Below, one piece after another: positions 17,939 to 26,914 of a stretch of DNA of 47,382 nucleotides. Origin of the DNA: Campylobacterales bacterium. GTDB lineage: Bacteria > Campylobacterota > Campylobacteria > Campylobacterales > Nautiliaceae. Positions within the stretch are counted from its first letter, which is position 1; each line of letters opens with the position of its first letter. Location of the stretch: the NCBI GenBank assembly GCA_027023105.1, contig JALVWY010000062.1:1-47382 (forward strand). The letters run 5' to 3'. The translations under genes and the position numbers were made by a program. The notes under the pieces were generated by a model. That model searched no databases, was not told the DNA's origin, and saw nothing but the letters and a program-made list of their open reading frames with translations.

Positions 17939-18282
17939 ATAACGTTTAACAAAGTCTCTCCCCTGTAAAAAAAACAATCTCCTAAAAAACCTGCAAACAA
18001 ATTTCCTTCAAAAAAAATCTAAACAATGTTTAACACAGCAGTTATTGTTTCAAACAAAAATCAATAATCTTTACTTTATCGGAATAAAAATATAAAAAAA
18101 TTTTTATCCAAATTTTTAATGTTTTACATTTTTTATTTTTTTTTAAAACTTCCTATAACAATCTGTAAAAAAATGGAGCAAAATGAAAAATATTTAAACA
18201 CTACATAAACTTACTATAAAACAAAAATATAAAAAGCAGGAACGTTTAACAATTCAATAAAAAAAATACAAAAGGAGAGAAA

Positions 18283-18405
18283 ATGACTTTAAACGAAGTT
18301 ATATCAATCGTATGTATTATGTGCTATTTAATATTAGTTGTTGATTTTAAATTTAAACAACATCTTCAAAAAATTAGAGAACAAGAAAAACAAAAAGCAT
18401 TCTAA
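18283..18405 (+). CDS. 40-aa single-TM protein
   Basis: MTLNEVISIVCIMCYLILVVDFKFKQHLQKIREQEKQKAF; AAAGGAGAG RBS; CCTATAAC motif at 18152. Confidence 0.6.
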   Translation: MTLNEVISIVCIMCYLILVVDFKFKQHLQKIREQEKQKAF

Positions 18406-18612
18406 CATTTTTTCATTTTCCCTGTTTCTTCTATGTTCCTGCTTTTCAAAAAAAATCCACAATACAACCTGCAATTTGATTTGTGTCTTTTTTTAAATAT
18501 AACACCTAAACCAACAAAGCCGTACAATCTCTTAAAACTTATTTTTCCTGCCGCTCCGCTACCGCTTCGCCTATAACAAAAATAACTTTTCCTTTCCCTA
18601 AAAAAGAGGGGG

Positions 18613-18643
18613 CACGACACGCCCACAAGTGTGCTATCGTGCA
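18613..18643. other. Candidate nic/oriT hairpin GCACGA...TCGTGC
   Basis: GC-rich inverted repeat with inner CACA-AG-TGTG, beside RHH-site array and RHH genes. Confidence 0.45.
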
Positions 18644-18690
18644 AAAATCGGCAAAATCGAAAACTTCCCGAGATTTAGGGGCTTTAGATG

Positions 18691-18832
18691 TGACGTCACA
18701 GTGACGTCAGGTCTGCAAAATGTGACGTCAAAGTGACATCAAACAGTGACATCATTGTGACGTCAGTAATTTTTGTTTTACGCAAAAACCTTGAAATCAA
18801 GGGCGGAAAAACTTGACGTCATTGTGACGTCA
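18691..18832. promoter_or_regulatory. Array of eight TGACRTCA palindromes in four 11-bp-phased pairs
   Basis: 18691/18702, 18723/18734, 18747/18758, 18814/18825. Confidence 0.9.
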
Positions 18833-18937
18833 CCTCATTTCTTTCATTTTTTTCAACTTTTTCAATTACCGGTAAAAAAAGACACAAATGAGGTTGCAAA
18901 ATCTCTATCAAAAAAACAACAAAAAAAGGAGATAGAA

Positions 18938-19129
18938 ATGCCTAAACTTGTAGAAAATAAAGCAAAAAAAGTGGAGATAATAGGAGTAAGAGTGAATGCA
19001 AGTTTCAAAAAAGAACTTGAAGAGTTTGCTAAAAAAATGGGTGTATCTTTAAGCGATTTTATACGTCTAACTATGCAAAACAAACTTCAAAATCTTAAAA
19101 AAGGAGACAAAAATGTATTTATTGATTAA
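18938..19129 (+). CDS. Ribbon-helix-helix (CopG/Arc/TrwA-like) protein
   Basis: VEIIGVRVNASFKKELEEFAKKMGVSLSDFIRLTMQNKL; AAAGGAGAT RBS. Confidence 0.75.
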   Translation: MPKLVENKAKKVEIIGVRVNASFKKELEEFAKKMGVSLSDFIRLTMQNKLQNLKKGDKNVFID

Positions 19130-19301
19130 AGGAAAAGAGCTAAAAATAGAAAAAATGTTGAACGAAAATGGGAAAACAATTGTAGAAATTTTTATAGCAG
19201 ACAGTATTGAATTACAAGCAAACGAAAACGTAAAAATTGAACAAAAAATTGTAGATAACCTGCTTGTTATAGAAGCAAAAAAAGGAGAACAAAATGAATG
19301 A
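19113..19301 (+). CDS. Small hypothetical protein
   Basis: 62 aa, overlapping start and stop with neighbours. Confidence 0.6.
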   Translation: MYLLIKGKELKIEKMLNENGKTIVEIFIADSIELQANENVKIEQKIVDNLLVIEAKKGEQNE

Positions 19302-19917
19302 GATTGCAAGATTAACAGTAAGAATGTCGAACGATTTAAAAAGCAATTTAGAAAAATTTGCGGAACAACACAACACAACTTTGAATGCCTTAATAACAGA
19401 AACCTTACAAGAGAAACTAAAAAATAGTAATCAAAGTGCAAGCAATAAGAATATTAAAAGCGAAAAAGATAACAACGAAAATTTCGAAATACTACAAGAC
19501 AAAGTTGATTTCCTTTTACAACAACAAGAAAAATTAAAAGAAGAAATCAAACAAGAAATGCAAAAAGAAATACTAGAAGACTTTAAAATTTTTGCAAATG
19601 TTTTAGCTAAAAAAATACAAGAAATTTTTGCGAAAAATATAACAAATTATCTAACAATCAAAAGACCTTTAGTGTTTGAAGCTGTAAAAAATTTTGCAGA
19701 ACAAAATAAAAAACCTTTCTTGCAGCAAAACGACTTAATCGCAGCAATAGACTCTTTTCAAGAAACAGCAGAATTAAAAATTTACAAAATTTTAGAAGCA
19801 GAATCCTACAATAATATTAAAGCAGTAAACATAAAAAATGAACAAGAAAAAATAACAATAGACCTTACAAACAAAGTTCATTATTTATCTCTTCTTCAAA
19901 TTTATAGAAAAATTTAA
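19294..19917 (+). CDS. RHH N-terminus plus coiled-coil protein
   Basis: ARLTVRMSNDLKSNLEKFAEQHNTTLNALITETLQEKL then coiled coil. Confidence 0.65.
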   Translation: MNEIARLTVRMSNDLKSNLEKFAEQHNTTLNALITETLQEKLKNSNQSASNKNIKSEKDNNENFEILQDKVDFLLQQQEKLKEEIKQEMQKEILEDFKIFANVLAKKIQEIFAKNITNYLTIKRPLVFEAVKNFAEQNKKPFLQQNDLIAAIDSFQETAELKIYKILEAESYNNIKAVNIKNEQEKITIDLTNKVHYLSLLQIYRKI

Positions 19918-19964
19918 CCCCTAATTTTCTCCACTTTTTCGTTTTTTTATTTTTTTTAAATCCT

Positions 19965-20106
19965 CCTATAACACAAAGTTAAACAAAAGTGAAGCGGTGG
20001 TTTTTATTCGCATAGTTGCAAAAATAAAAAATAAAAGGAGACAGTTATGAGAAAACTAATTTCAAGTTTAGCGATAGTATCAGTTTTAGCAATAAGTGCA
20101 AGTGCA
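19965..20106 (+). repeat. Promoter, 5'UTR and signal-peptide cassette copy 1
   Basis: 19999-20106 identical to 24530-24637 (108 bp); looser similarity back to CCTATAAC at 19965. Confidence 0.9.
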
Positions 20107-20745
20107 GCAACAGTTAGCAATCAAGTTGTAGGTACAACAGCAACATTTGTGGTCGGAGAAATTGCAGGTAATTCAAGTCAGGTAGGTATTAATTTAAAAC
20201 ATTCAGAAATCTTAAAAACAAGCGAGAATTTATTTTTAACAGGTGCATTAGATTTTACAGCAACACAAGATTATCAATCAATTTCAGCACCTCTTACATT
20301 TAATTTTTACGGGGATTTTGCACATAAAAACGCAAACGGATTTTTAGATTTCACAGGTGTTAACGTTTATCCGTTTGTTAGCAGAATTAAAAATGTAGAC
20401 ACTAAAAACAAACAAAATTTTGGCGGAATCGGTTTAAGCACAAATCTTGTTTTACAATACAAAAACGAAAAAATTGCAGATGTGGAAATTGGCGGAGAGA
20501 AAAGTTTGTTTGATAAAAGCACACATAAATACGCAAACCTTTTTGTAAAAATAAATGTGCCTCTACAAGACAATATTACAGCATATTTTCAGGTCGGTAA
20601 AACATTCCTAACAGATAAAATTGCAAAAACTGTAACAACTACAGACAATAACAGTATAGGAGATACTACAACAACTACAACTATAAAAGAGCCTACATCC
20701 ACAACAGAAAACACTTTCTTATTAGGGGTTAGTTATTCATTTTAA
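20047..20745 (+). CDS. Outer-membrane beta-barrel-like protein
   Basis: Signal peptide MRKLISSLAIVSVLAISASA; C-terminal LLGVSYSF. Confidence 0.65.
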   Translation: MRKLISSLAIVSVLAISASAATVSNQVVGTTATFVVGEIAGNSSQVGINLKHSEILKTSENLFLTGALDFTATQDYQSISAPLTFNFYGDFAHKNANGFLDFTGVNVYPFVSRIKNVDTKNKQNFGGIGLSTNLVLQYKNEKIADVEIGGEKSLFDKSTHKYANLFVKINVPLQDNITAYFQVGKTFLTDKIAKTVTTTDNNSIGDTTTTTTIKEPTSTTENTFLLGVSYSF

Positions 20746-20777
20746 TCCCTTTCATTCCATTAAAAAAAGGATAAAAA

Positions 20778-21341
20778 ATGACAGAAAAAAGTTATAACAA
20801 AGATTTACAAGGCGCAAAATCTTTTAGTTTGTGGCTCACAGACTTTACAATTAATCTCAAATTCTACACTTACATTCTAACCTTAAGCGCAATTCTAGGG
20901 CTTGTATTTACATTATTGTTAATTATTTTCAAAGAAGATTGGTTTGTAAAAGCTCACGCTTTAACAATGTTTATTAAAAGCATTTTTGCAGGTAAAACTA
21001 TTTATATACAAGATATAAACGCAAACGTTTCCGCACAAGAAGCAAGAAAATTTTATGAGCATTTACTTTTACAGGAAAAATTCATAGTAGCAAAAATACT
21101 TGCAGCTTATATGTTTAGCTTTTTTGCAACGTTTATTATTTCCTATAAATTGCTTGCAAAAAAAGTTACAAAACATACAAAAGAATTTCAAAAACCTGAA
21201 TTCTTACGAGGTACAAATGTAATAGATGTAGAAAAATATGCAGAGCTTCAAGGTAAAAGAAAAGTTGAAGGTGTTGTTTTAACTAACCTAGAAGCAGAAG
21301 AAGTTAAAAAAGCAATTGAGGAGGTTAAAAATGCTAAGTAA
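20778..21341 (+). CDS. Coupling protein N-terminal membrane subunit (split T4CP)
   Basis: Two TM segments then EFLRGTNVIDVEKYAEL, typical TraD/TrwB N-terminal 'RGt' region; overlaps ATPase ORF. Confidence 0.65.
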   Translation: MTEKSYNKDLQGAKSFSLWLTDFTINLKFYTYILTLSAILGLVFTLLLIIFKEDWFVKAHALTMFIKSIFAGKTIYIQDINANVSAQEARKFYEHLLLQEKFIVAKILAAYMFSFFATFIISYKLLAKKVTKHTKEFQKPEFLRGTNVIDVEKYAELQGKRKVEGVVLTNLEAEEVKKAIEEVKNAK

Positions 21342-22680
21342 AAATAAAAAAATAATGCTAAGCTATAATAGCTTAAATCAGCATACCTTAATAATCGGGC
21401 AGTCAGGGGTTGGTAAATCAGTCTTACTTAAAAGAATTTACACTCAATTAAAAACTCAAAACACAGGTGTCTTCGTAGTTCACGACATTAAGGGCGACTT
21501 CATTCAACAGTTTTACAATCCCGAAACAGATTACATTCTAAATCCGTTAGATTCAAGAAGTATAAACTTAAATATATTTAAGTTAATAAAAACAAAAGCA
21601 GACATAAAAGCAGTTGTAGCTGCACTTATACCGGAAGCAAAAGAAGCAAAAGAACCCATCTGGGTAAATAGCGCAAGAGACATTTTTGAAAGCATTATTT
21701 ATCTTGCAATACACAATTTTAAAACAGGTAAAATTGAAAAATTAGATAATACTGTAATTAAAAATTACATACAGGAAGGTATTGCATTTTTAGTAGAAAA
21801 CTTTAAAGATTTAAAAGAATGCAGCAGAGGTTATGCTCACTTGCAAGCTTACAAAACAAGCTCTCAGCCTGCAAATATTTTTTCAAATTTTCTATCTTAT
21901 ATGACCTTGTTTGACGTTGTTGCAGAAAACAAAAACCCTGAACTTGATTTAAAAGAATTTATACAAAAACAAAACGGAGCAACGATTTTCCTTGCTAACT
22001 ACAACAACATTAAAGATTTTGTAGCGCCTTTATTAAGCCTTTTTGTAAATGCGCTTGTAAGAGAGCTCCTAAGTTTAGAAGAAAACTTAGACAGAAGAAT
22101 GTTTCTCTTCCTGGACGAACTTACAAACCTGCTAAAAATTGACAAAATTTTAGACTTCCTTACACTTGCAAGAAGTAAGGGAGGAGCGGCATTTTTAGGT
22201 TTTCAAGACGTAAAAGCACTTGAAAGAATTTACGACAAAGAAGGTGCAGAAACAATTGTTGCAAACACTGCAAATAAAATAATTTTGAGGGTTGGAGATG
22301 TTTCAACTGCAGAATACTTAAGTAAATTAATAGGCGAACAGGAAGTTAAAATAGTAAACAAATCACACAGCGTATCGCCTTTTGACAGAGACAGCGTAAG
22401 TTACAGTACACAAATCCAGCGCAGACCTGCGGTTTTAGCAAGTCAAATTACAACCTTGCCAACCTTGCATTTTTATTTAAAAACGCTTGAATTGCCGGAA
22501 TGGACATACGTTCCAAATGCTTTTATTCCAAGCCAGGATAAATATCCTTTAACACAACCTAAATTACAGCTAGTAGATACATTTAACATCAATTTCAGTT
22601 CTCAAAAAGCACAATCTTTTGCAGACAATATTTTATTAACAGCTGCACAAGAAGAAGCGGACGAAGAAGAAGTTTTATAA
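21331..22680 (+). CDS. Type IV coupling protein ATPase (TraD/VirD4-like)
   Basis: HTLIIGQSGVGKSVLLKRI; DIKGDFIQQFYNPETDYILNPLDSRS; PIWVNSARDIFE; MFLFLDELTNLLKI; GFQDVKAL. Confidence 0.9.
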   Translation: MLSKNKKIMLSYNSLNQHTLIIGQSGVGKSVLLKRIYTQLKTQNTGVFVVHDIKGDFIQQFYNPETDYILNPLDSRSINLNIFKLIKTKADIKAVVAALIPEAKEAKEPIWVNSARDIFESIIYLAIHNFKTGKIEKLDNTVIKNYIQEGIAFLVENFKDLKECSRGYAHLQAYKTSSQPANIFSNFLSYMTLFDVVAENKNPELDLKEFIQKQNGATIFLANYNNIKDFVAPLLSLFVNALVRELLSLEENLDRRMFLFLDELTNLLKIDKILDFLTLARSKGGAAFLGFQDVKALERIYDKEGAETIVANTANKIILRVGDVSTAEYLSKLIGEQEVKIVNKSHSVSPFDRDSVSYSTQIQRRPAVLASQITTLPTLHFYLKTLELPEWTYVPNAFIPSQDKYPLTQPKLQLVDTFNINFSSQKAQSFADNILLTAAQEEADEEEVL

Positions 22681-22696
22681 AAAAAGGAGGTAAATT

Positions 22697-23122
22697 ATGA
22701 ATCCAAAAGTTATCCAATTTCTTATCGCAACAGGCTTGATTGGAGCGTTTGTCTTATATTTAATTATGCAGCAAAACCAAGAAATTTCGGCAAAACAGGC
22801 AACTTTTAACAATAGCGTAGATATGCAGATTAAGCAAATACAAGCAGATATACATTTAGACAAAGCAAATATGAACGGTTATATGTCTAACAAAGCGACA
22901 GGCAGAGCTTACGGTTTAACTGCTTTACAGGAACAAAAAGAACTTGCGGAAGAAAAGAAAAAGCAAAGAGAGCTCAAAAGAAAACAAGAAGAACAAGAGA
23001 AAAAATCAAAACAGTTATTAAAAAATTACGAAAAAGCCCTTGAAATGCAACAAGAAAAACAACAAAGTCATCCAAACTTCGATAAAGAATTTGACGATTT
23101 CGACAAACAATTCAACTTCTAA
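22697..23122 (+). CDS. Single-TM coiled-coil protein
   Basis: TM VIQFLIATGLIGAFVLYLIM then K/E/Q coiled coil. Confidence 0.65.
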   Translation: MNPKVIQFLIATGLIGAFVLYLIMQQNQEISAKQATFNNSVDMQIKQIQADIHLDKANMNGYMSNKATGRAYGLTALQEQKELAEEKKKQRELKRKQEEQEKKSKQLLKNYEKALEMQQEKQQSHPNFDKEFDDFDKQFNF

Positions 23123-23199
23123 TTCTCTTTTTCTCAACATTTTTCAAACATTCCTATAACACTATGTTCCATTAAAAAAAAACAAATAAAGGAGGTAAT

Positions 23200-23577
23200 A
23201 TGGACGGATTCAATCATCATTTTAACGGCTTTCAAAATACCGAAAACCCGGTAAAAATTGAAAGCGCACATGAAGAAAACACAGGTGGTGTGCATGCACA
23301 ACAGCAGCAACGCACAACACGCAGAAAAAAAAGCAAAAAAGACAAGCTCAAAGAAAAACTTGAAAAAAAACTGCAAGAGCTTCGCAAAATTGAAGAAGAA
23401 AAGAAAAAACTTGCGCAAGAGCTTAAAAAAATAGAAGAACAAGAAAAAATAGAGCAAGACAAAAAACTTGCAAAAGCAGCAAGAGAAGCGTTTATCAAGG
23501 GCTTAACAGAAGAATCATTACATCAATTAAAACAAAAAATCCAAGAAATTTTAGGAGGCGAAAATGAAACTTATTAA
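23200..23577 (+). CDS. Basic coiled-coil protein with GVHA palindrome
   Basis: TTRRKKSKKDKLKEKLEKKLQEL..; CCTATAAC motif at 23153. Confidence 0.65.
   Translation: MDGFNHHFNGFQNTENPVKIESAHEENTGGVHAQQQQRTTRRKKSKKDKLKEKLEKKLQELRKIEEEKKKLAQELKKIEEQEKIEQDKKLAKAAREAFIKGLTEESLHQLKQKIQEILGGENETY
23287..23302. repeat. Variant palindrome GGTGTGCATGCACAAC
   Basis: One mismatch to the 16-mer; encodes GGVHAQQ in ORF 23200-23577. Confidence 0.85.
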
Positions 23578-24475
23578 AATCATCTTAACCGCTTCTCTTC
23601 TTTTTTTTACAGGTATTGCTTTTGCAAACGATTATAGTGCAGGAAGTAGCCAAAATTTAGGAAATTCCGCAGAAAAAAATATTAACGCAAAACAAGGTAC
23701 AGAAAGCAAAGTCAGTAAAAATGTAAGAAAAAGTAAAACTAAAACAAAATCAAAAGAAAAACAAAAAACGGTAGAATTAAGTACATTTGAAGCCGCAAAT
23801 ATTTTGTATAAATTAGAAGATTTAGAAAATGCAAATGTATATCCATTTGATGTTTGTAAAGTATTAACAAATCCAAAACTTCCTGAAAATTTTGGAATTA
23901 CAAGTGAAGAAGCAGACGGTATCTATAATCCAACATACGCAGAACTGCTAAATAAAGCAGCACAAAGCAATGCGCCTTTAAGCGTAATTTTAGACAGACA
24001 AGATATCTACAGACTTAAAGATTATCTCAATTGCCTAGGCTATTACGGCGCTATAACAGCACAGGCTTTAAAAAGCGGTAAATTAAACACAAAAATAACA
24101 GACACCCAAATAAAAAGACAATACAACAGATTTAAACGTAATCTCGCAAGAGCACGTTGCAGATTTGCAGGCAGTACAGATACAATAAACTGCAGAAATA
24201 TTTTTGTAAAATTGTCTTACGACCCCGTCCTAGAAATGAACGGAGTAAAACTTTTTGATACAAATACACATACGTTTTATGCTTATACAAGCACAACACG
24301 TAAAAGTATAACTTACAGCACAAGACTTGCATTAGAAATGCAAAAATCAAAAGAGAAAGGATATACAGACACAACTGCATTAGATACAACTGTTAGCAAA
24401 AAAGCAACAAGCAACACAGAACAAAACAACAAAGCTGAATTTAGTATGCGTGATTGGTTAAAGTTTAACCATTAA
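23564..24475 (+). CDS. Secreted hypothetical protein
   Basis: MKLIKIILTASLLFFTGIAFAND signal peptide. Confidence 0.65.
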   Translation: MKLIKIILTASLLFFTGIAFANDYSAGSSQNLGNSAEKNINAKQGTESKVSKNVRKSKTKTKSKEKQKTVELSTFEAANILYKLEDLENANVYPFDVCKVLTNPKLPENFGITSEEADGIYNPTYAELLNKAAQSNAPLSVILDRQDIYRLKDYLNCLGYYGAITAQALKSGKLNTKITDTQIKRQYNRFKRNLARARCRFAGSTDTINCRNIFVKLSYDPVLEMNGVKLFDTNTHTFYAYTSTTRKSITYSTRLALEMQKSKEKGYTDTTALDTTVSKKATSNTEQNNKAEFSMRDWLKFNH

Positions 24476-24496
24476 TTTTGCTTTTTTCTTTTTCTT

Positions 24497-24637
24497 CCTA
24501 TAACAGGGTTGTTAAACAAGTGTAGCAGAGGTTTTTATTCGCATAGTTGCAAAAATAAAAAATAAAAGGAGACAGTTATGAGAAAACTAATTTCAAGTTT
24601 AGCGATAGTATCAGTTTTAGCAATAAGTGCAAGTGCA
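24497..24637 (+). repeat. Promoter, 5'UTR and signal-peptide cassette copy 2
   Basis: 24530-24637 identical to 19999-20106. Confidence 0.9.
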
Positions 24638-25651
24638 AACAATTTTAACACTACAAATTCTTACGATATAAAAGCACAAGTTAATAATAAAAAACTTGTC
24701 AAAATAGGCGCAATAACGGCGGGAGTGCAACATTATTTGTTTACGTATTTAGGGAAACAAAAAAATTTTTCTGTAATTAGCTATAAACATTTTGTTAATT
24801 TTTATGATACTTTAGTATATCACAAACCAAAACAATTTGGTAAAGAAGGTACTACCGATTTTCTGCCTACAACAATTTTTAATGATTTGCTGCTTTATGA
24901 TGATAACGGCAGTTTTAATAAGTTAAAATACTCTCATTTGTTGCAATATCAATTTATTGATACAAGTATAGAAATTTTGCAAGCAAAAGGTATACCTACT
25001 AATTTAACATATACCGTTCAAAAAATTGTTGGTAAAACAGCAGTAACTATTACTTTAAATATACAACAAATTTTAGCAAAGTATGCAGAATTTCTAATGT
25101 ATTTAAAAAGTTTAAGCAACAACAATCCTCAAAAATTTAACGACATTTTTCAAAGATTTGCAGTATTTCTATTTTATAACGACGGTTTAAGCTACTACAA
25201 ACCATTAGAGAAAGTAATTAATAAAGAAACCGTAAAAGCTATATGCTTAACTGATAGAATTGTTGAAGACCCTTTCTCACCGCTTGATTTTGTCGCCATG
25301 ATATTCGGAGATTATAGGGGATATAGCAGAACTTTTCTATCTGGACGTGGAGAAATAGGAAAATTTGTAAATTATGTATTAGCGGGAGAAAAAGAAAAAG
25401 CAGCAAAACTATTCTTAAATAATAAAAGAATTGAACAAGAAAGAAATTTTTATAGAGATGAATTAGCAGCAGCTGCAAAGCTTGATAGCATTTACATTCC
25501 TCTACCTGATAAGTTTGCAAAAATTATATACAACAAAGCAGATGAAGCATTAGAAAAGCTACCTAATACATACAAACAAGAAGGATTACCAAGAGCAAAA
25601 TATATAGAAGGAATAGTAAAGCTTAGAAATCTTATTGCAGAAGGGAAATAA
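24578..25651 (+). CDS. Secreted hypothetical protein, 357 aa
   Basis: Same signal peptide as 20047 ORF, unrelated mature part. Confidence 0.7.
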   Translation: MRKLISSLAIVSVLAISASANNFNTTNSYDIKAQVNNKKLVKIGAITAGVQHYLFTYLGKQKNFSVISYKHFVNFYDTLVYHKPKQFGKEGTTDFLPTTIFNDLLLYDDNGSFNKLKYSHLLQYQFIDTSIEILQAKGIPTNLTYTVQKIVGKTAVTITLNIQQILAKYAEFLMYLKSLSNNNPQKFNDIFQRFAVFLFYNDGLSYYKPLEKVINKETVKAICLTDRIVEDPFSPLDFVAMIFGDYRGYSRTFLSGRGEIGKFVNYVLAGEKEKAAKLFLNNKRIEQERNFYRDELAAAAKLDSIYIPLPDKFAKIIYNKADEALEKLPNTYKQEGLPRAKYIEGIVKLRNLIAEGK

Positions 25652-25653
25652 AA

Positions 25654-26226
25654 ATGAAACAAATAATATTCCTTCTTTTATTTCTTACCGGTATTTTTGC
25701 AAATACAAATGTAATTGTACCGACTGTACCGAATAATAGCATTATTACAGACCAGCTAATAATTAACTATAAAAGACCCATAAATGTAAAAGATTTGCAT
25801 ACAATAAAATATAGTAAAGATGATTTAGTAAAAGATGTAGAAAATTCTTGTTCTATTCCTACATATAAAAAAGATATTAAAGACAAAACAGTTTTAGATA
25901 TTTTTACAAATAAAGACTTAACACAGCTTGCAATAATTCACTATGTAAGTTGTTCTAATTTAAACAAAAACGATTATATTATCGTTAACAATAACAAAGT
26001 TGAAACCGGTAAAACAATAATAGCTTACTATAAGATAGTTGATAATTTAAAAAGAGAAATAGTAAGTAGCAAACAGATTTTACAAAAAACTTTAAAAAAC
26101 ATATGTAGTAAAAAAAGCTTTAGAAATTTTTTAAATAAAGACAAAAATGTAGCAATAATGATTTATACAAATCAAGATAGAACTGCATTTTCAATCTACT
26201 TATTTAATCATTGTCCTATTCAATAA
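25654..26226 (+). CDS. Secreted hypothetical protein
   Basis: MKQIIFLLLFLTGIFANTN signal peptide. Confidence 0.65.
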   Translation: MKQIIFLLLFLTGIFANTNVIVPTVPNNSIITDQLIINYKRPINVKDLHTIKYSKDDLVKDVENSCSIPTYKKDIKDKTVLDIFTNKDLTQLAIIHYVSCSNLNKNDYIIVNNNKVETGKTIIAYYKIVDNLKREIVSSKQILQKTLKNICSKKSFRNFLNKDKNVAIMIYTNQDRTAFSIYLFNHCPIQ

Positions 26227-26295
26227 TTTTCCCTCTTTTTATTTTTTCTTATTTGTTCTTATAACGTTTAACAAATAAATAAAAAAGGATAAATC

Positions 26296-26787
26296 ATGAG
26301 AGATAAAAAATTAGACGGATTTCAATTTAAGCTAGGTTTAGCTATTTTAGCCTCTATGGGACTTTCTAAATTAAACAACATAACCCCTGAATATTTGCAA
26401 GGAGCAATGCAAAATGCACAAAGCGAACAAATGCAAAATATTGCACATTTTTTCTATAATTTAGCGACAAATCCTTTAACTTCCTTTTTATTCAATACAC
26501 CACATCTTGAAATTTTACCGGAAAACGCCTACGGATTTAAAGTTGCTTTTATGCTTATAAATTTTATAATTACATACACACCTGTTTTTCTTTTGCTTTT
26601 TATATTAATTCCAAAAATTTTCAACAGAAAAAATAAACCTGTAAAAGCGCAAAGTATTGAAGATGAAAGACAATTCCCAAACTATTATGACCCCAAAAGA
26701 GAAAACAATAAAAGCTTTCTCATTCGCTTAAAAATTTTTAAAGAAGGTATTAAATTAAGTTTTAGATTTGCTTTTTTAGAAGATTAG
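26296..26787 (+). CDS. Membrane hypothetical protein
   Basis: Hydrophobic segment FMLINFIITYTPVFLLLFILI. Confidence 0.65.
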   Translation: MRDKKLDGFQFKLGLAILASMGLSKLNNITPEYLQGAMQNAQSEQMQNIAHFFYNLATNPLTSFLFNTPHLEILPENAYGFKVAFMLINFIITYTPVFLLLFILIPKIFNRKNKPVKAQSIEDERQFPNYYDPKRENNKSFLIRLKIFKEGIKLSFRFAFLED

Positions 26788-26788
26788 A

Positions 26789-26819
26789 TGTTTTACATTT
26801 TTTTAAATGTTCCTATAAC
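26789..26819 (+). promoter_or_regulatory. Orphan T-tract/CCTATAAC motif at right end
   Basis: TGTTTTACATTTTTTTAAATGTTCCTATAAC with no element gene downstream. Confidence 0.55.
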
Positions 26820-26914
26820 AAAACCTACAAATATCTCCAATTATCTTCTTTATCTTCTTTCATTTTTCTGCCAAAAAATAATACTCAAAACACACCTTAA
26901 AAACAATACAAAAT

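Noticed and set aside
18402-18644. Minus-strand 80-aa ORF
   Set aside because: No family resemblance, opposite to the flanking operon, ends in the candidate oriT hairpin.
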